This document shows, one piece after another, positions 46,101-59,000 of a stretch of DNA of 64,000 nucleotides. Below the pieces are notes generated by a model. The model was not told the DNA's origin. It saw only the letters and a list, made by a program, of their open reading frames with translations, and did no database searches. This DNA is from Phlebopus portentosus (taxonomy: Eukaryota; Basidiomycota; Agaricomycetes; Boletales; Boletinellaceae). A program made the position numbers and the translations under genes. Position 1 is the stretch's first letter. The number at the start of each line of letters is the position of its first letter. The DNA is taken from contig JAYXKI010000020.1 in NCBI GenBank assembly GCA_037892935.1, positions 1 to 64,000 on the forward strand, given 5' to 3'.

Positions 46101-48070
46101 GATCTCCAAGTCTCGCTGGACGGAAAAACATTTGCTGCTGGCGTCTTCCCTCCAAGCCTTCGGCCTCAAAACCATGTACGTCCATCCGATTCTTATATAT
46201 TATCTTCTCATTGATAGTCAATAGGCATACACCATTCTTGAATCGAGCACCAAATCTGTTTTCATGCATCTTACGACATCTGAGTTTCCGGCTCCGTTCT
46301 GGGGCGTGATCATGAAGTCTAATGGCAATGGTACATACTTTGGAATCTCAGCGGACTATGTCAACCGAAATGACCGTGGCTTCGTCGACTTCGAGAAGAT
46401 GATCGGTTTGGATGGTATTGCTCTTATCAACGTCGTTTCGAATCCCGAGTCAGCGTTCATGTCGGGAACCAAAGAATTACAGACTCGAATAACGCATAAC
46501 GATGGTCAGTCCTTGTCTGTTTTAGCACTTCATCAATGAACGCTCATTAGCAATTCTTCAGGTGGTACATGGAGGCCATTGAATCCGCCACCAGTTGACT
46601 CGCACGGGCAATCATATGGGTGTACCTCTACCGTAGGTCTTTTAGTGTCTCTTTCCAAGTCGTGATCTAATGTCGTTTTAGGCATGCGCTCTTCAAATAC
46701 ATGGTTATACAGAGCGCTTTGACTCTCGCGCGACTTATAGCAGTCCATCTGTACCGGGACTTCTCATGGCTGTCGGAAACATAGGGGAGAAGCTTGCTCC
46801 GTACAGTGAGAGCGATACATTCCTGAGCCGCAATGCAGGGTTTACATGGGAGGAAATTCATAAGGATGCCCATCTGTGGGAGTTTGGAGACTCTGGCTCG
46901 ATACTCGTCATCGCGAACGATGAAGAACCAATTGATCATGTTCTGTTCAGCACGGACGAAGGAAAAAGCTGGCGCGAGTATCAGTTTTCGCGAGAGAAAG
47001 TGCGAGTGAAGTCCATTGTAACGGTCCCGACGGACACGAGCCGGCGTTTCATCCTCTTTGGCTACTATCCTCGATCCACGTCTTCATCAGTTGCTATACA
47101 TGTCGATTTCTCTCAGCTCACGCGTAAACAATGTACGTTTATTCGCTGACTCTTTTTTATACTCTCTGCTGATGAGTTCCTAGGCGTTCTTAACCTGGAA
47201 GATCCAGGCAGCGACGATTTCGAGCTATGGAGTCCAGCTGAAGAACGTCAGGAGAGATGTTTATTCGGAAGACGAGTATGTTGGCCGCTTTGTTTGCTTC
47301 TTTTCTTTCACTCAATATCCTTATTAGACCCTCTACCACCGTCGAATCCGAGAAAGGAACTGCTACATTGGTGACCTTCCGAAGATCGAGGAGAAGATTG
47401 TCGAGACCTGTGCTTGTACGAAAGATGACTTTGAATGGCAAGTGTCCGTGGTCCCGGTGCTAAATTGGTTTACTGAGTTTGCTTTCAGTGAATTCAATCA
47501 CGTTAGGAGTGCTGAAGGCGAATGTGTCCTGGTTGCGGGTGCTTCAACGCTTCCTGATGACGACACCTGTCCATACGGAGAAGACTATTGGTACGAACGG
47601 ACGGCATATCGAAAGATTCCTTACTCTACTTGTGAGGGCGGAACTCAACTAGACAGAGGCACGAGTCACGTGTGTCCTGGCCTCAAGGGGCATGGCTTCT
47701 TCTTCTGGCTCTTCGTTCTCTTCGTGCCGATTACCCTGGCAACTCTCGTAGGATATTGGATTTACAGACGTAGTGGTCTTGCGAGAGGGTATGTCTGACA
47801 TGTACAATTTTGTCTGTAAATCGCTGATCGCTTTCTCTCTGCAGGACAATCCGTCTGCCTGGACCAGATCTTCGACCCGCGTACTCGCAGTCTAGTGCGC
47901 TCGACACGCTGGCATCCGTGCCATGGTTTATTATCGGTGTTGTAGGTATTGCTTGGGAGAAGCTTACTTCAAATCTGCCGTTTACTCGCAGCTTCCGCTC
48001 GCGCAGTGGCTACAGAACTGTGGCGGTCGATGAAGATGCTCAAGTTTTGCGGTTTGCAGATGAGGATTGA
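43108..48070 (+). CDS. VPS10: VPS10, vacuolar sorting receptor (sortilin family)
   Basis: Twelve exons, 43108-43263, 43314-43445, 43498-45384, 45437-46027, 46077-46175, 46225-46504, 46562-46632, 46682-47132, 47184-47275, 47328-47437, 47489-47788 and 47845-48070, give 1464 residues. Vps10 carries carboxypeptidase Y-type cargo from the late Golgi to the vacuole. A signal peptide ([18 protein letters not shown]) precedes two tandem luminal VPS10 domains. Asp-box strands ([33 protein letters not shown]) and Cys-rich 10CC-type modules ([20 protein letters not shown] and later [14 protein letters not shown] ... [10 protein letters not shown]) lie in each. The membrane helix is [20 protein letters not shown] near residue 1375, followed by a tail of about 85 residues. 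The intron 47438-47488 has a GC donor (GCAAGT); all others are GT-AG. Confidence 0.95.
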
Positions 48071-50317
48071 TCTTACTGTTGTGGACGGGTTGCCTGCGAT
48101 GCGACTAGACTGTATGATGATCCGGTTCATTCAGTCAATAGATAACTTTGTGCTAATCTTTTTTCTTTTTTTTTTTTTGTCTTTCTATGCACTGTGATAT
48201 CCAGTACATCAGCACTTTCATATTCTCCGCTTTGCTGTTTTCTTTTGTCAACGCTATTTTATTTACTTATGGTTCACACCGGGGTCTCGATGGCAGAGAG
48301 TTTTCGCATGTTGCGTAGACAAGAACAAGGCTCCGATAAGCTTCATCGAGAGGTATGTTTACTCTCCAAATAAATTGGCGATGCTGATCAAACCTAGTAT
48401 TTTGCAATGGTACTCGACTGCTAATGCTCGGACCTTCAAGTCAAGTGGTGTTTACTCAGCACATAAATTGGTCTCCAAGGTTTCGGCATTTCCAAGGCTT
48501 CTATGCCTCGGAGCAACGATAAAGATCGTCAACCACTGAACTAAGAAGAGCTCCTGCGATAGATGTTTATTTTCTGCAACCACCCAAGGCCCCCTTGCAC
48601 TCCTACCTCTCCAGCCATGTTTCTCGTTCAAATTAAGGGAGAAGGAAACGGACTTTTTCCCGAAGGAATGATGATCCTTGCGCGCCGGTTTCAGGTTATT
48701 GTTCCGTGCGTTATGCGGGGTGCTTGCAGCTCTCTTCGCAGAAAAGAATCGAGCCTGTATTGACCGCAAGATTTTTTGGGGCTCACCTATTCTTCCGGCT
48801 TCAACCAAGGGCTTCATGACCTCGTCATGATTTCAGTTTCAGTGAGAATCATCGAATGAAGACTCTGGAACGGTTATCACTCAAAGCCGGGGTTCAATAA
48901 AGAAAGTTTTCGATGTATTCGTGGATCCGCTCAAGATCATAACAGAGTCCCGCATTGGTCGGCAAGATTGTTGACCAGTGAAGCCAGCTGAAATCATAGA
49001 GGTTGCTTTCTTTTCATTTTACCTGGCTTATATCTATATACTATTCTTCAATCTTGAGCGACGACCTGGTATCCATGCTTGCCTTAAGTGCGCAATATAC
49101 TTTCTCCCTGATACGTGTTCCCTTATCTCATCTCCCAGTCTCCGACTCCGGCTCTTGCTTCGGTGAAATGGAAGCCTTCCAGCCACTCGTGATGTGATGA
49201 AGTTTGCTTTCCCGATTACATAATCCCCTTTGAAGACTGGCAACAATCAAGCGCCTTGCCTTTCTCTTCGCGCTTCCAGGCCTTGCTCGGGTTTCTGAAG
49301 AGACGGATCATGGTTAGAGTTCTACGCCAGAGGCTCGCAAGTTAGCAAATCCGCACTTCCTGAATCTTTCAGTTCGCAATATGCTGATCGGCGGATAAAA
49401 TTCAAGACCATGAAATCCTCCTATGTCCGCCATTAAATAGAACTGAAGACCTTCTCGTTTCTCGGAACTTGTAGACGAGGCGGAGTGAGGCAGGCGAGAA
49501 TCCAGGAAGAGGTGCGTAAAACTCATGAGGATGACGGTATGCTCATCTTGAGTCTTATTGTCTTGGCCTAGCTGGGAATTTGAAGACCAGCAACTTCGCC
49601 TTAATTTGCACCTCTGAACTTCTCTCGACCTGGAAGTGAAAACCCTCTACCCAGGAAGAGAAGAATTTCTCAAGCCATATTGCTCTATTCCAAGTCCTGA
49701 GCACATGACCCAGCCTGGATTTCAAATTTATAACAGCTTGGAACGATGACATGCTGATTTTTGGTTAATTCCAGGACTCCCAGCAGTCGTAGGAGTATTT
49801 ACTTGGAAAATGGAAGAATAAAGTTAGACACGCATCATATCCTCGTGTCTGGTAGACGTTCTGTAGTGGCGCCGAAGAACAACGCGCAGCAACACGCGTC
49901 CAGGATATTACCCTCCTGACGAAATATTAGAGTTTACGCCCGCGTGCTACAAGGGATCTCATGAGCATCGGGAGAATATGTTCTCTTCTTCTCCGGGTAT
50001 ACCTGGCGGGAGTGGTATGTACGTGAACGAAATGAAATGTCTACTTCTTGAGCACCAGCGATGATCCTTGACGATCGTCGACTTGTGTAATCTGATCGTA
50101 TGAATAATCAACATTTTACTGATCAAGAAGTGCGGTTGTTGACTCTCGTACCACCAACGTGAAATTTACGGATGATCGGGAACACATAAGCGCCGGTCTT
50201 GCTTCTTGCTTCTCATTGGTTTGCAACGACTTTCACTGCAATCAGAAAGTGTTGTCGGGTCCCAAGGGAATATATGGCGTGATGATTATGTCAGGAAAAA
50301 ACTGTACATGGTTGTTA

Positions 50318-50356
50318 GCCGGCGAAGGCGGATATCGAGCTCCGTACTCCGCCTTG
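50318..50356. repeat. Hairpin motif, copy 1
   Basis: GCCGGCGAAGGCGG is followed after a short loop by TCCGCC, which pairs with GGCGGA, and then by GAACTTG. The same arrangement recurs about 500 bp downstream. Confidence 0.45.
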
Positions 50357-50813
50357 AACTTGTCGAATTGCGGGGTTTAGTTAGAGTGTCGGCTTATCTT
50401 CTCGCGAATATGATGCATCACCGTAAAAATCTGGTCCATGGCGCCGGTGTCTGGATAGATCATGCCGCACAATGTCGTCTTACAATGCAAAAACAACGCA
50501 GCTCTGATCATGGACATCATTGTCTGCATTGCTCGATACCTCGAGGCGCCTTGAGGCAACCAGAACCCTGGCCGATCTGGACCGATCTGAACCGGAAGTA
50601 GTAATAGATCCCTGAGAGCTTAGATAATCTGCAGTGTCCCTGGTCCTCAGATCCGTGTTCGCATCAAATCTCGTTCCGTGTGAGATCAAGTAGATCAAGG
50701 TAGATCATCGATTTAGTTGCATGCACAAACGAGGTCCTTCGTCAGTACGAGAAAAAGGAGAACGATCAAGTTGCGTACTCAGAACAGGACCTGGAAGAGC
50801 AGATAGGCGGTGC

Positions 50814-50858
50814 GCCGGCGAAGGCGGTAACCTGTCGATTCCGCCCCGCGAACTTGCG
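50814..50858. repeat. Hairpin motif, copy 2
   Basis: An exact second copy of GCCGGCGAAGGCGG, again followed by a pairing CCGCC and then GAACTTG. The sequence between the stem arms differs from copy 1, so stem and flanks are what is shared. Confidence 0.45.
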
Positions 50859-53245
50859 ATTTAACTGCTTGGATTTCTTTGGCGATTACATGTACAACGG
50901 CATGGATTAACATAAATTCTCGTCCATATGATGCTAGATGATGCCGTTGAATTCTCTAATTTTTTATTATGCATTTCGAGAGAATTTTGAGCTGGGGAAG
51001 AACTGCCTAATAAGCTTTACCTGCGTACACGAGGCAGACCCCGTGAGCTTCGGACAAGAATAATAATTTACCGTAACCTTTCCTTTCCTTGACTAATGAA
51101 TTGTGTGTAATTTCCGACAGGATTCTATAATGCCTATACTTTCTCTGGCTATTGGAGTGCATCGTGTTGCACATCTCGAGAAGAGAATGCGAATAATCAA
51201 TTAATTTTGTTCAATGGGAGGCAGATGGTCCAATCTTACTTTCTTTGCTATCGTGAAAACAATGTAGTAAGCACGTGCGTGAAATTCAGTAAGTAGTGCT
51301 TTAATGTGATTAGTATTTTGAGGGGTCGGATAAGGTCACTCGGAGATACATACACACCTGGTGATTATAGACCAGTAATAGATAGAGCTAGTAAATTGAC
51401 AGCAAAACAGCAGTAAACGGATCCGGAATCCGGTCGCTCCAGGCCGACCCTTATGATTGTCTTTGATTCCTGAATTTGCTTGAGCGGAGGATTCGGAAAT
51501 GAATTCGTTGAGAAAGAGGGTGTGTAGAGACTAAGCACCGGACGATTGCTATGTTCTTGAAAACTGAATAGCTTGTATATGTAGTAGTTGCTCGGAAGGA
51601 TCGAGATTTGCCTTCAAAACTTGCTGGTTTAAATTTCTTGTTTAAGATGTTAGGTGCTAAAGCGTTGATAATGCCATCGTAATCACATGCACGTGGATAT
51701 GCATAGAGAATGGGTTGAGAAGGCGTCGAAAGAAAATACAACAAATCGAATTCTATTGGCACAGACACGGGCTCGGAACGGAGAAGCATTGAGGATTCTG
51801 TCTTCCGCCCGATAACTCAAGCGGAATTGAGTGTCGGAGACGGTGTGAGAGGAAGAATACAAGAAATACCATCCAAGACACGAGGCAGGACAACATTGTA
51901 TTTCGATCCCGCTCCTTCTTCAAGTGCTCGTTGTTGTTGCTGATCCGGACTACATCAGCACTGACCTCAACGTTGCTGATAAGACTATCGTGATGTATTC
52001 TGGTGCATTCAGCTTTCTATATATGGCTAAGTAAACGTCGCTGAAGAGTAGACTTGCAAGTAGATTACAGAGGGAGAAAGTTAAGGTAGGGTCGTCAGGC
52101 TAGCATTCACACCGAAATACAAGTTCCATCCAAATCAAGTTCTATTGCGTCCGACTGCCTAAACCAACAGAGGCTTGCCTCTCTGAGTTGGCGGGCATTG
52201 TACATGATAAGTATCGAGTTGCTAATGTATGAATACTGGTGACAGAGCGCAGGAGAATGAATTTGCCCTGCGAAATGTGATCCTAATGGCGTTTGCACTA
52301 TTTTATAAATTGAGTGCTGAAGTGAATAATAAGTTGTCGCAGAGTAGAGAGAAAGGACAAACGAAAAAGAGAGAAATAGGAAAAGAAAGAGATCCACCCA
52401 CAGGAAAATATGAACGGAAATCGAAAAAAAAGAGGATATAAAAACAAATAAGTTTGGTAAGGTTGCTGATGAACCGAGTCGCAATATCTACAGTATAAAT
52501 CAGTGAAGAAAATTAGTCATTAGACAATCAGAAGTCAAAGAGTAAACGGTCGTCGTCGACAAGGTATTCCGTTGTGCCGCAAAGACGAATATGCGGGCCT
52601 GCCGCGAGCCCGTAATCAATGGGCAGCGGAACGAAGATGGAAGAACGAAGGAACATAGAGTAGAAGAGACGCTTGAAGAGAGGAAGATTGAGGAGGGAGG
52701 TAGTAGGGGTGAGAACAAGCAGATCGGATTCGGAATCCAGAGCTGCGAGCTAGAAAGTTAAGCTTGAGGTCGGAGTCGTCAGGGGTGCGGGGTTATTAAC
52801 AAGAAGAAAGGAGGAGGTATCCGGTCTTGGAAAACGAACGAGAGTTTGGATGGAGACGGAGAGGAAGTAAGGGGAAGAAGAAGAGGCATGGGGTGTCGTA
52901 GTTGATGAAAGGAGGCTAGCACAACAGATGAGAAAGCAAGGACAAACACAACAACCCGAAGAGATGCGGGTAGGGAAAGCGAAGGAGTAAGTATAGATTT
53001 GAGAATCAATCGAGAAGCAGGTTAGCACGAGCTCTCAAACTGAAGTAGCTATATCCAAGAGGAGAAAAAAATATTCAAAATGAGACGAGAAAGAGAAAGG
53101 AAGATATATGTTACAGCTTTGTACAGTTTCCCGAGTTGAATCCACGTGTTTGAGAATATTCGAGATGGCCGTGAATATGAAAGAAGATATGCACAGCGCC
53201 CTTCGAGAGAGTAAATGGTGACGCGAATAATCGAGTGATCGGTGG

Positions 53246-56069
53246 TCACATGACGTGAGCCATCTGAGTGTAAGGCTCAGGCATTCTGACACTGAAACCA
53301 TTCATTCCTTTCATTCCACCACCAACACCGACATTCGTCCCGCTCCTCATCTTCTGCTGCTCGCGAACAAAGCGTACGAACTGCTCGAACGTCGCTTCTG
53401 ATGCGCCGCTTTCGATCGCACCGATCTTCTCAGCGTGCGCGAGGTACGTGCGGAATCCAGCTTGAAGCGCCAATGCGTGCTCGCGAGCCACCGCCTCATT
53501 GTCGACACTAGTTGAGCCACAACTGTCATATGTGCTTACGGGTGATGTCACTGCTGCGGCTGTAGTGACCACGGAGCTTTGATCCCACGCAGAAAAGGCG
53601 GTGTCGTCAATGGGTGTGCGAGCGCCTACGGAACTCGGAGCACCACTAGCGCTCTGAGATGTAGGACTGCACGGAGTCGGTGCAGAGACGGTCGAGGCTG
53701 CCGACTGAGATTGAGGCTGAGTAGAGTAAGTCATGTATCCATTTAGGACGCTGTTAGGAGGGGGGAATTCAAAGGATCCATCCACTGCACTCGGTGGCAC
53801 ACTTTCCACATCCAGAGCCGAAGAGGGCGGCACGCTCGCGGCACTCGCCGGCGCATGCTCAAACGTAAACTCCTCAGAAGTCCACGACGTCTGTATCTCC
53901 AAATGCGGGTGCTGCGGACGAGATTGCGGCGGCGCCTGGTAAAAGTTCTGGTATGGAGGTGCATCGACAAGTCCTGGCATATCAGCATAAGTGTAATCGA
54001 GTTCATCCACAGTTGCGCTCGACGGAGCGGCGGACAACGGAGGCACATCGAACGAGTTAGGATTTGATGGATGAGCCGAAATAGGAGTCTGCGATTCGCG
54101 CTCATTCGATCCTGTAAACGAGAAGCCATTGAAATCCTAAGAAGATGGTAAGTTTGGATGTCGTTCAGCCGTACTTAGAACCTAGTTACTCACAACCGAT
54201 TCATTCCAGAATCCGCTTCCCCCCGTGTTCGAAGTGTTGCTACTATCATCGCTTGAAATATCCGTTAAAGTCGACTGCCGCGACAAACTTCCGCCTTGCT
54301 GCTGTTGCGTATTGTAGTTTGCCTGATATCCTTGGTCAAAATTCAGACCTAATCCGACCCCAACAGACTGGTCGTCCTGATGATGTTGTACTCGAGCCTG
54401 CGACTGAGCCTGCATCTGAGCTTGCATTCGTTGCAAATGCGGATGCGCTCCACCATATGCTTGCATAAACGGCTGTGGCTCTTGTTGATGGGAGTAGGGC
54501 GTGGAGATAGCATGGCCGAATGGCTGTGTATGCGCTTGAGCATGCGAATAGGAATACGACGGTCGGCGTAGAGGAGGGGAGGAGGACGCACTGCGCTTGC
54601 GCAGCGTCAGTCCTTCGTGAGTGTGTTGCGAATAGCCGAACGATCCCGCATACGTCTGTTGCTGATGCTGTCCGTGCTGGGCGGACGGATCGTATCCAAA
54701 AATGCTGTTGCGCTGTTGTTGGCTATATTCAAAAGGTCCCGGCGTTTGCGAATGGAAGAAGTTGGCGTGGGAGGATACAGGATACAAAGGTGCGGGCGCG
54801 GAAATAGGGAGGCCTGCGTCAAGAAGAGGCGCCGAACTCGAACGGCGTACCCGTCTTGGAGGAGCGTGAGCAACTGCTAGTGGTAAGTGAACCTGCTGTT
54901 GCTCATACTGTACAGCTTGAGTCATCTTCTCGATCTCCTCTGGGATTTGCTTTCCGCTGTCTTCATCTATCCTCTTCGTCTTCACGTCGTCCTCTGCCTC
55001 CTTCTTGATCTGGTTCTCCTTCGCAATCTTATCCTTTGATACAGCGGCATACGTCTGCGCAGTTATCGGTGCCTCAAAGCGAGGAGTAAACGTCTGAGGC
55101 GTTCTTGCAGCATCAAACTCCTTCACGGCAGCATCAAGTTCGGCACCTTTGAGACCGCGCGCAAGAAGCGCGGCAATATGCTCACAACGTTCGAGATCCC
55201 TAGGCCCTACTGCCCGAGTTTTCCGTTTCGTAGGAGGCACTTCCACTGAGGAAGTTGGGGTCCCGTCACGCTCGGACTTTGCACTGGACGATGTTTTATC
55301 CTTTGCAGGACGGAACGAATAGCCAGGGTACATTCTCTTGTGTTCTGCATAAGCTCTTCTCGCCTTAGCCTGCCAGACCTGACGCTCTTCATACGACAAA
55401 GCATGCCAAAGCATACCAACGATCTTGGAGAGCGTTCCATGATTACCCTCGGTCTCTGCACTGACATGCTGGGAACGGATGAAAGAGGATCGGAAGAGGA
55501 TGAACGCGTTTGGGGGACGCGGAATGTGTGCAGGAGCGTCTGTGCTATTTGCCGTGATAGGTGCCTTTGAATCGGGCGGGGGAGAGGAAGGTCTTGAGAA
55601 GGACGCTGCTTTGCCAGATTTTCTGGTCCCAGCTTTGGACGGGATCGGTGTGGCCCGAGAAGCGGAGGCTGGGGTCGTTTTCCGCCGACGCTTAGCTACG
55701 GACGGGATCACAGTACCTTCCTCGATACCACTTGCGTCGGGAAATAATGTAGGATGGGCGGATTCGCCACCGAGCAAGACATCGTCCGAAGGCGGGGCAG
55801 AAAATGTTCCCGGAGTTACATTTGGCGCGAAACTGATCGTCGTTTGAAGGCCGAGAGAGCCTTGCACTGGCTGGGTAGAAGGAAGCTCGGACGGGATTGA
55901 GGATGGCGACGCGAATGTGAGTTGGAAAGCTAAGGGGCGGGTTAGGATTGAAGTGGAGGATTGAAGGCAAAAAAAAAAAATGAGATGAGAACTCACAATG
56001 ATTGAGAGTAGGATCGGCGGCGCCTGGAGACGGGGAAGCGCGCCTCTTGAGCGGACGAGCCGCAGGCAT
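53246..56069 (-). CDS. HMG-box transcription factor (MATA_HMG / Ste11-like type)
   Basis: Three exons, 56069-55997, 55929-54194 and 54136-53246, with introns of 67 and 57 nt, give 899 residues. One HMG box lies at about 155-230: HIPRPPNAFILFRSSFIRSQ, then GTLSKIVGMLWHALSYEERQ VWQAKARRAYAEHKRMYPGY. The IPRPPNAFILFR opening and MYPGYSFRP end are typical of sequence-specific fungal HMG factors related to mating-type and pheromone-response regulators (Ste11, Prf1). Basic stretches before and after the box (KRRRKT, KRKTR) could be nuclear signals. The rest is Gln/Ser/His/Pro-rich (YSQQQ, HGQHQQQ), as in transactivation regions, with an ordered-looking C-terminal helix (EHALALQAGFRTYLAHAEKI). Its DNA targets cannot be told from sequence alone, and nothing nearby indicates a mating-type locus. 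Confidence 0.9.
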
Positions 56070-59000
56070 CAGGTCTGTAATGGCGGTCTGAATGTCGCCG
56101 ACGTCGTGAAATGCGCTGAATTGAATGAGAGTCGGCGACGAGGAACGCGGAAGTGGGGGTGATAAGAGGGGATGGGAAATACAAAGTCGAATCGTTCGCC
56201 AGTTAAGTAATTCGACTCTGCTTAGCGTCAGGGTCCTATTTTATTCAGTCTTCAAGCCACGGAACTATTATTATTCGCCTAGGGGTTTCCGGGGGTATTT
56301 CTTACTTAATTATTTGCACTTATTTGTGCTTCCTTCCCTTTTGGCGCCTGTTGTCTGGTCTGGTCCTCTGGCTTTGGCTCGGGCTTGTGCTCGTGCTCGT
56401 CTCTTCCCGCCTCACGAGGCTTTTCAGAACGTCTATATCTCGCCCTTCGCTTTCTCATCAGCAACACGCGGCTCAGCTATCGTCACCATCGCAAGTTATC
56501 TCGTGCATTGGTGCTTCCGCCGATCACCTGGTCCGCTAGTTAGCAATATTTTGGAAAAGACTCTAAAAAAACAAGGCAAAGTTGCTCGTAAAAATACTCG
56601 CGCGAGCGCAGGCACACGCGCTAATTCACATTCATTCGAATGCTGACGTTAGCTCATCCCTTCGGCAGTCGGGCGCTCTCTCGCGATTTCTTGCTTCGTC
56701 TTTGGTTTCTGGAAATGGACCGGTCCCATCTAATTTTCACCGGTTTAAGCAAGTATTTCTCGCGCTCATTCGCGCCCGTTGGTTGGTGATGCCATTAGTG
56801 CTCTGGTGCTCTGGAATGATCGGAATTTTATTGATCGAATTGTTTTCCTGACCGACATACGCGTAGGCTCAATTCACGGTTCAGGACAAAATTGCGTCGC
56901 TACCCATCTTACCCTGTTTCACGAGACGTTACTTTCCGGAGAATTAAAACGACGAGCTGGACTGGACTAGACTGACTAAATAGAGGATGATCGTTGACAA
57001 GCAATACTCGCCCCCTGTTGCTCCCGCTGTAGGTGCTGCGCTCAGATCCTCACGTCCGATCAGGTTGGGAAAGAAAGACAAGCAAACTGTCGGTATGGAA
57101 GTAAAATATCACTGGGGCCTGCATTTGGCCGGTCGGTAATATCATTAGTAATAAAGCAGCATTATCAACCCAGGGTTGATGGAGTTCTCCGAACTCCGAG
57201 TCTGAGCTTGTATCCAGCCGCACCTTGACCTTCACCAAGATGTATCTTACCCAGTCCAAGAGTACGCGACTCCTTCGGACAGTAGTTCATTGGCTTTGTT
57301 TCATGAGCTCACGTTGCCCTTCGTCTCACAGTCGCAAATCATCCAAGTGATAAATTAAGCAGCAGTGACAGATGCTCGGTAGTCCTTTCGGGACACGGTG
57401 AGTAAATGCTTATCACTTCCTTCCGTCACGAGTTGCCCCTCTTCGACCTTCTATTGGCTATCTCCGCGTAGAAAAACAGACTCGGCGAATTAAACTCTGA
57501 AACAAACACTGGATTTCACTCAACTCATCGCTAGGCAGAAGCAATAAGCACAACGACAGCGAACTAATAGCATCCGTGAGCTAGACTGTCCTAGGTTCTT
57601 AGGACGTCAGGATTACAATGACCCGACTCCATATCTAAGCTTTCGCCAGTGCTTGTTCTCAGTTCTTCTGATTTCTTTCTAAGAAGCCAGGAAGCTCGGA
57701 ATTCAAGAAAGCAAGATGCCAAAGAGGCCAAAGAAGGTCGATCCACCATCGATCCGCTTCCACTGCTTCTTCTTCTCCGACGAGTAAGTTGTAGATTAGT
57801 GCGATGCGATGCGGGGAGAGGTCTCGTTGACAGTCGCCGTCTCGTCGGTTTTGCATTTCGGATGAAACTGACGAGAAGAAGAAAAACTCAATTACCAACC
57901 ACTTTGACATGATTTATATTTTACTGTTCCTCACCCCTCGTATCGAAGAGACTTCTATGACGAAAGAGTGTCTGCACCGCCGTTCTCCGGTCGTCCTAGT
58001 AGTCGTCCCTCATCTGTACTTCCAGTCTAGTTTCGAGTTCTCCACAGCGTACTCACTTCCCCTGGTCTATGATCGCTGTTCGCATTAGACGCCCGTCTAG
58101 ATCGCGGTTCCCGCGAACGAAGTACAAAAGAACTAGATTAGGACTAGACCCATGCTGAGAAGATGGGATAGACAACGAGATGAGATCTTTCATCTATTCC
58201 ACCTTGCAATCTTACCCTTATCTTTAATAGTGCAAGGGGCAACGCATTTGATTCCGCCGATTCTCTGGTACTCTCTTGCTTGAGATGTAACGAGCATCGC
58301 TTTGTTGGGACTTTGTGATCACAGTGCTCCGCCTTCGAGTCGGTTCGGCTGACGTTGCGCACGTTGAGTTGCAGCTTTCAAGTTGACTACCTTGATAGAC
58401 GCCTGAGGACACACAGAAGGTACTGTAAGTGACGATTTGGGGAATCGAATGCTGGAGAGTCGTTCGTATGACCCCCAGTAGAATTCTCAGGTAGCGATTA
58501 TGCTTAGCGCTGCCTGCGTGTTGATTTATTCCAACTCCTCACTCCTTTCTCCTTTTTTTCTACAAACACGTTTCGAAAAGACGCTATCTGCAGGCTTGTC
58601 CCTGCATGAACGTTCTCAAGCTTTCTAGGCTGGCGAAACCAAAGTCTCATGTCATCCAGCGTGCAACGTGTATCGTTTGTGAGATCCTTGACAGTTTCAG
58701 TCTTTCTGGAGGGTTTAATCAGGGGTACTGTATGTACGCACAAGCTCTAATGTAGTATCAAGCACTAACCTCGCAGGTATGACAGTAATGCAAGGACGGA
58801 CGAATTTCTTCATGCTGTCATTCATTTGTTTCCGCTCGATCGCATTAGTAGAAATTCTTCTCGCTGCTCTCCGCTGGCCCCTGAACGACCCACCAGTCAC
58901 GATGCCACTGTGCTACTTGGTCTATCTCCCAAATTCTGTCTTAAGAGGGACACCTATCGCATTGTTCATTTGGTTCTGCTCGATCTTGATATTTGAAATA

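Larger units (their letters stand above)
48071..53245. other. Gene-poor 5.2 kb, no gene recognised
   Basis: No frame on either strand shows recognisable domains or a convincing exon chain; the longest are about 130 codons and look random. The last kilobase or so, opposite the HMG-box gene, is purine-rich on the plus strand and may include that gene's 3' UTR. Two copies of a short hairpin motif lie at 50318 and 50814. No transposon ends were found. Confidence 0.45.

Noticed and set aside
53733..55847. Several plus-strand frames up to 122 codons
   Set aside because: All are opposite the HMG-box gene, whose domain and splice sites are unambiguous.
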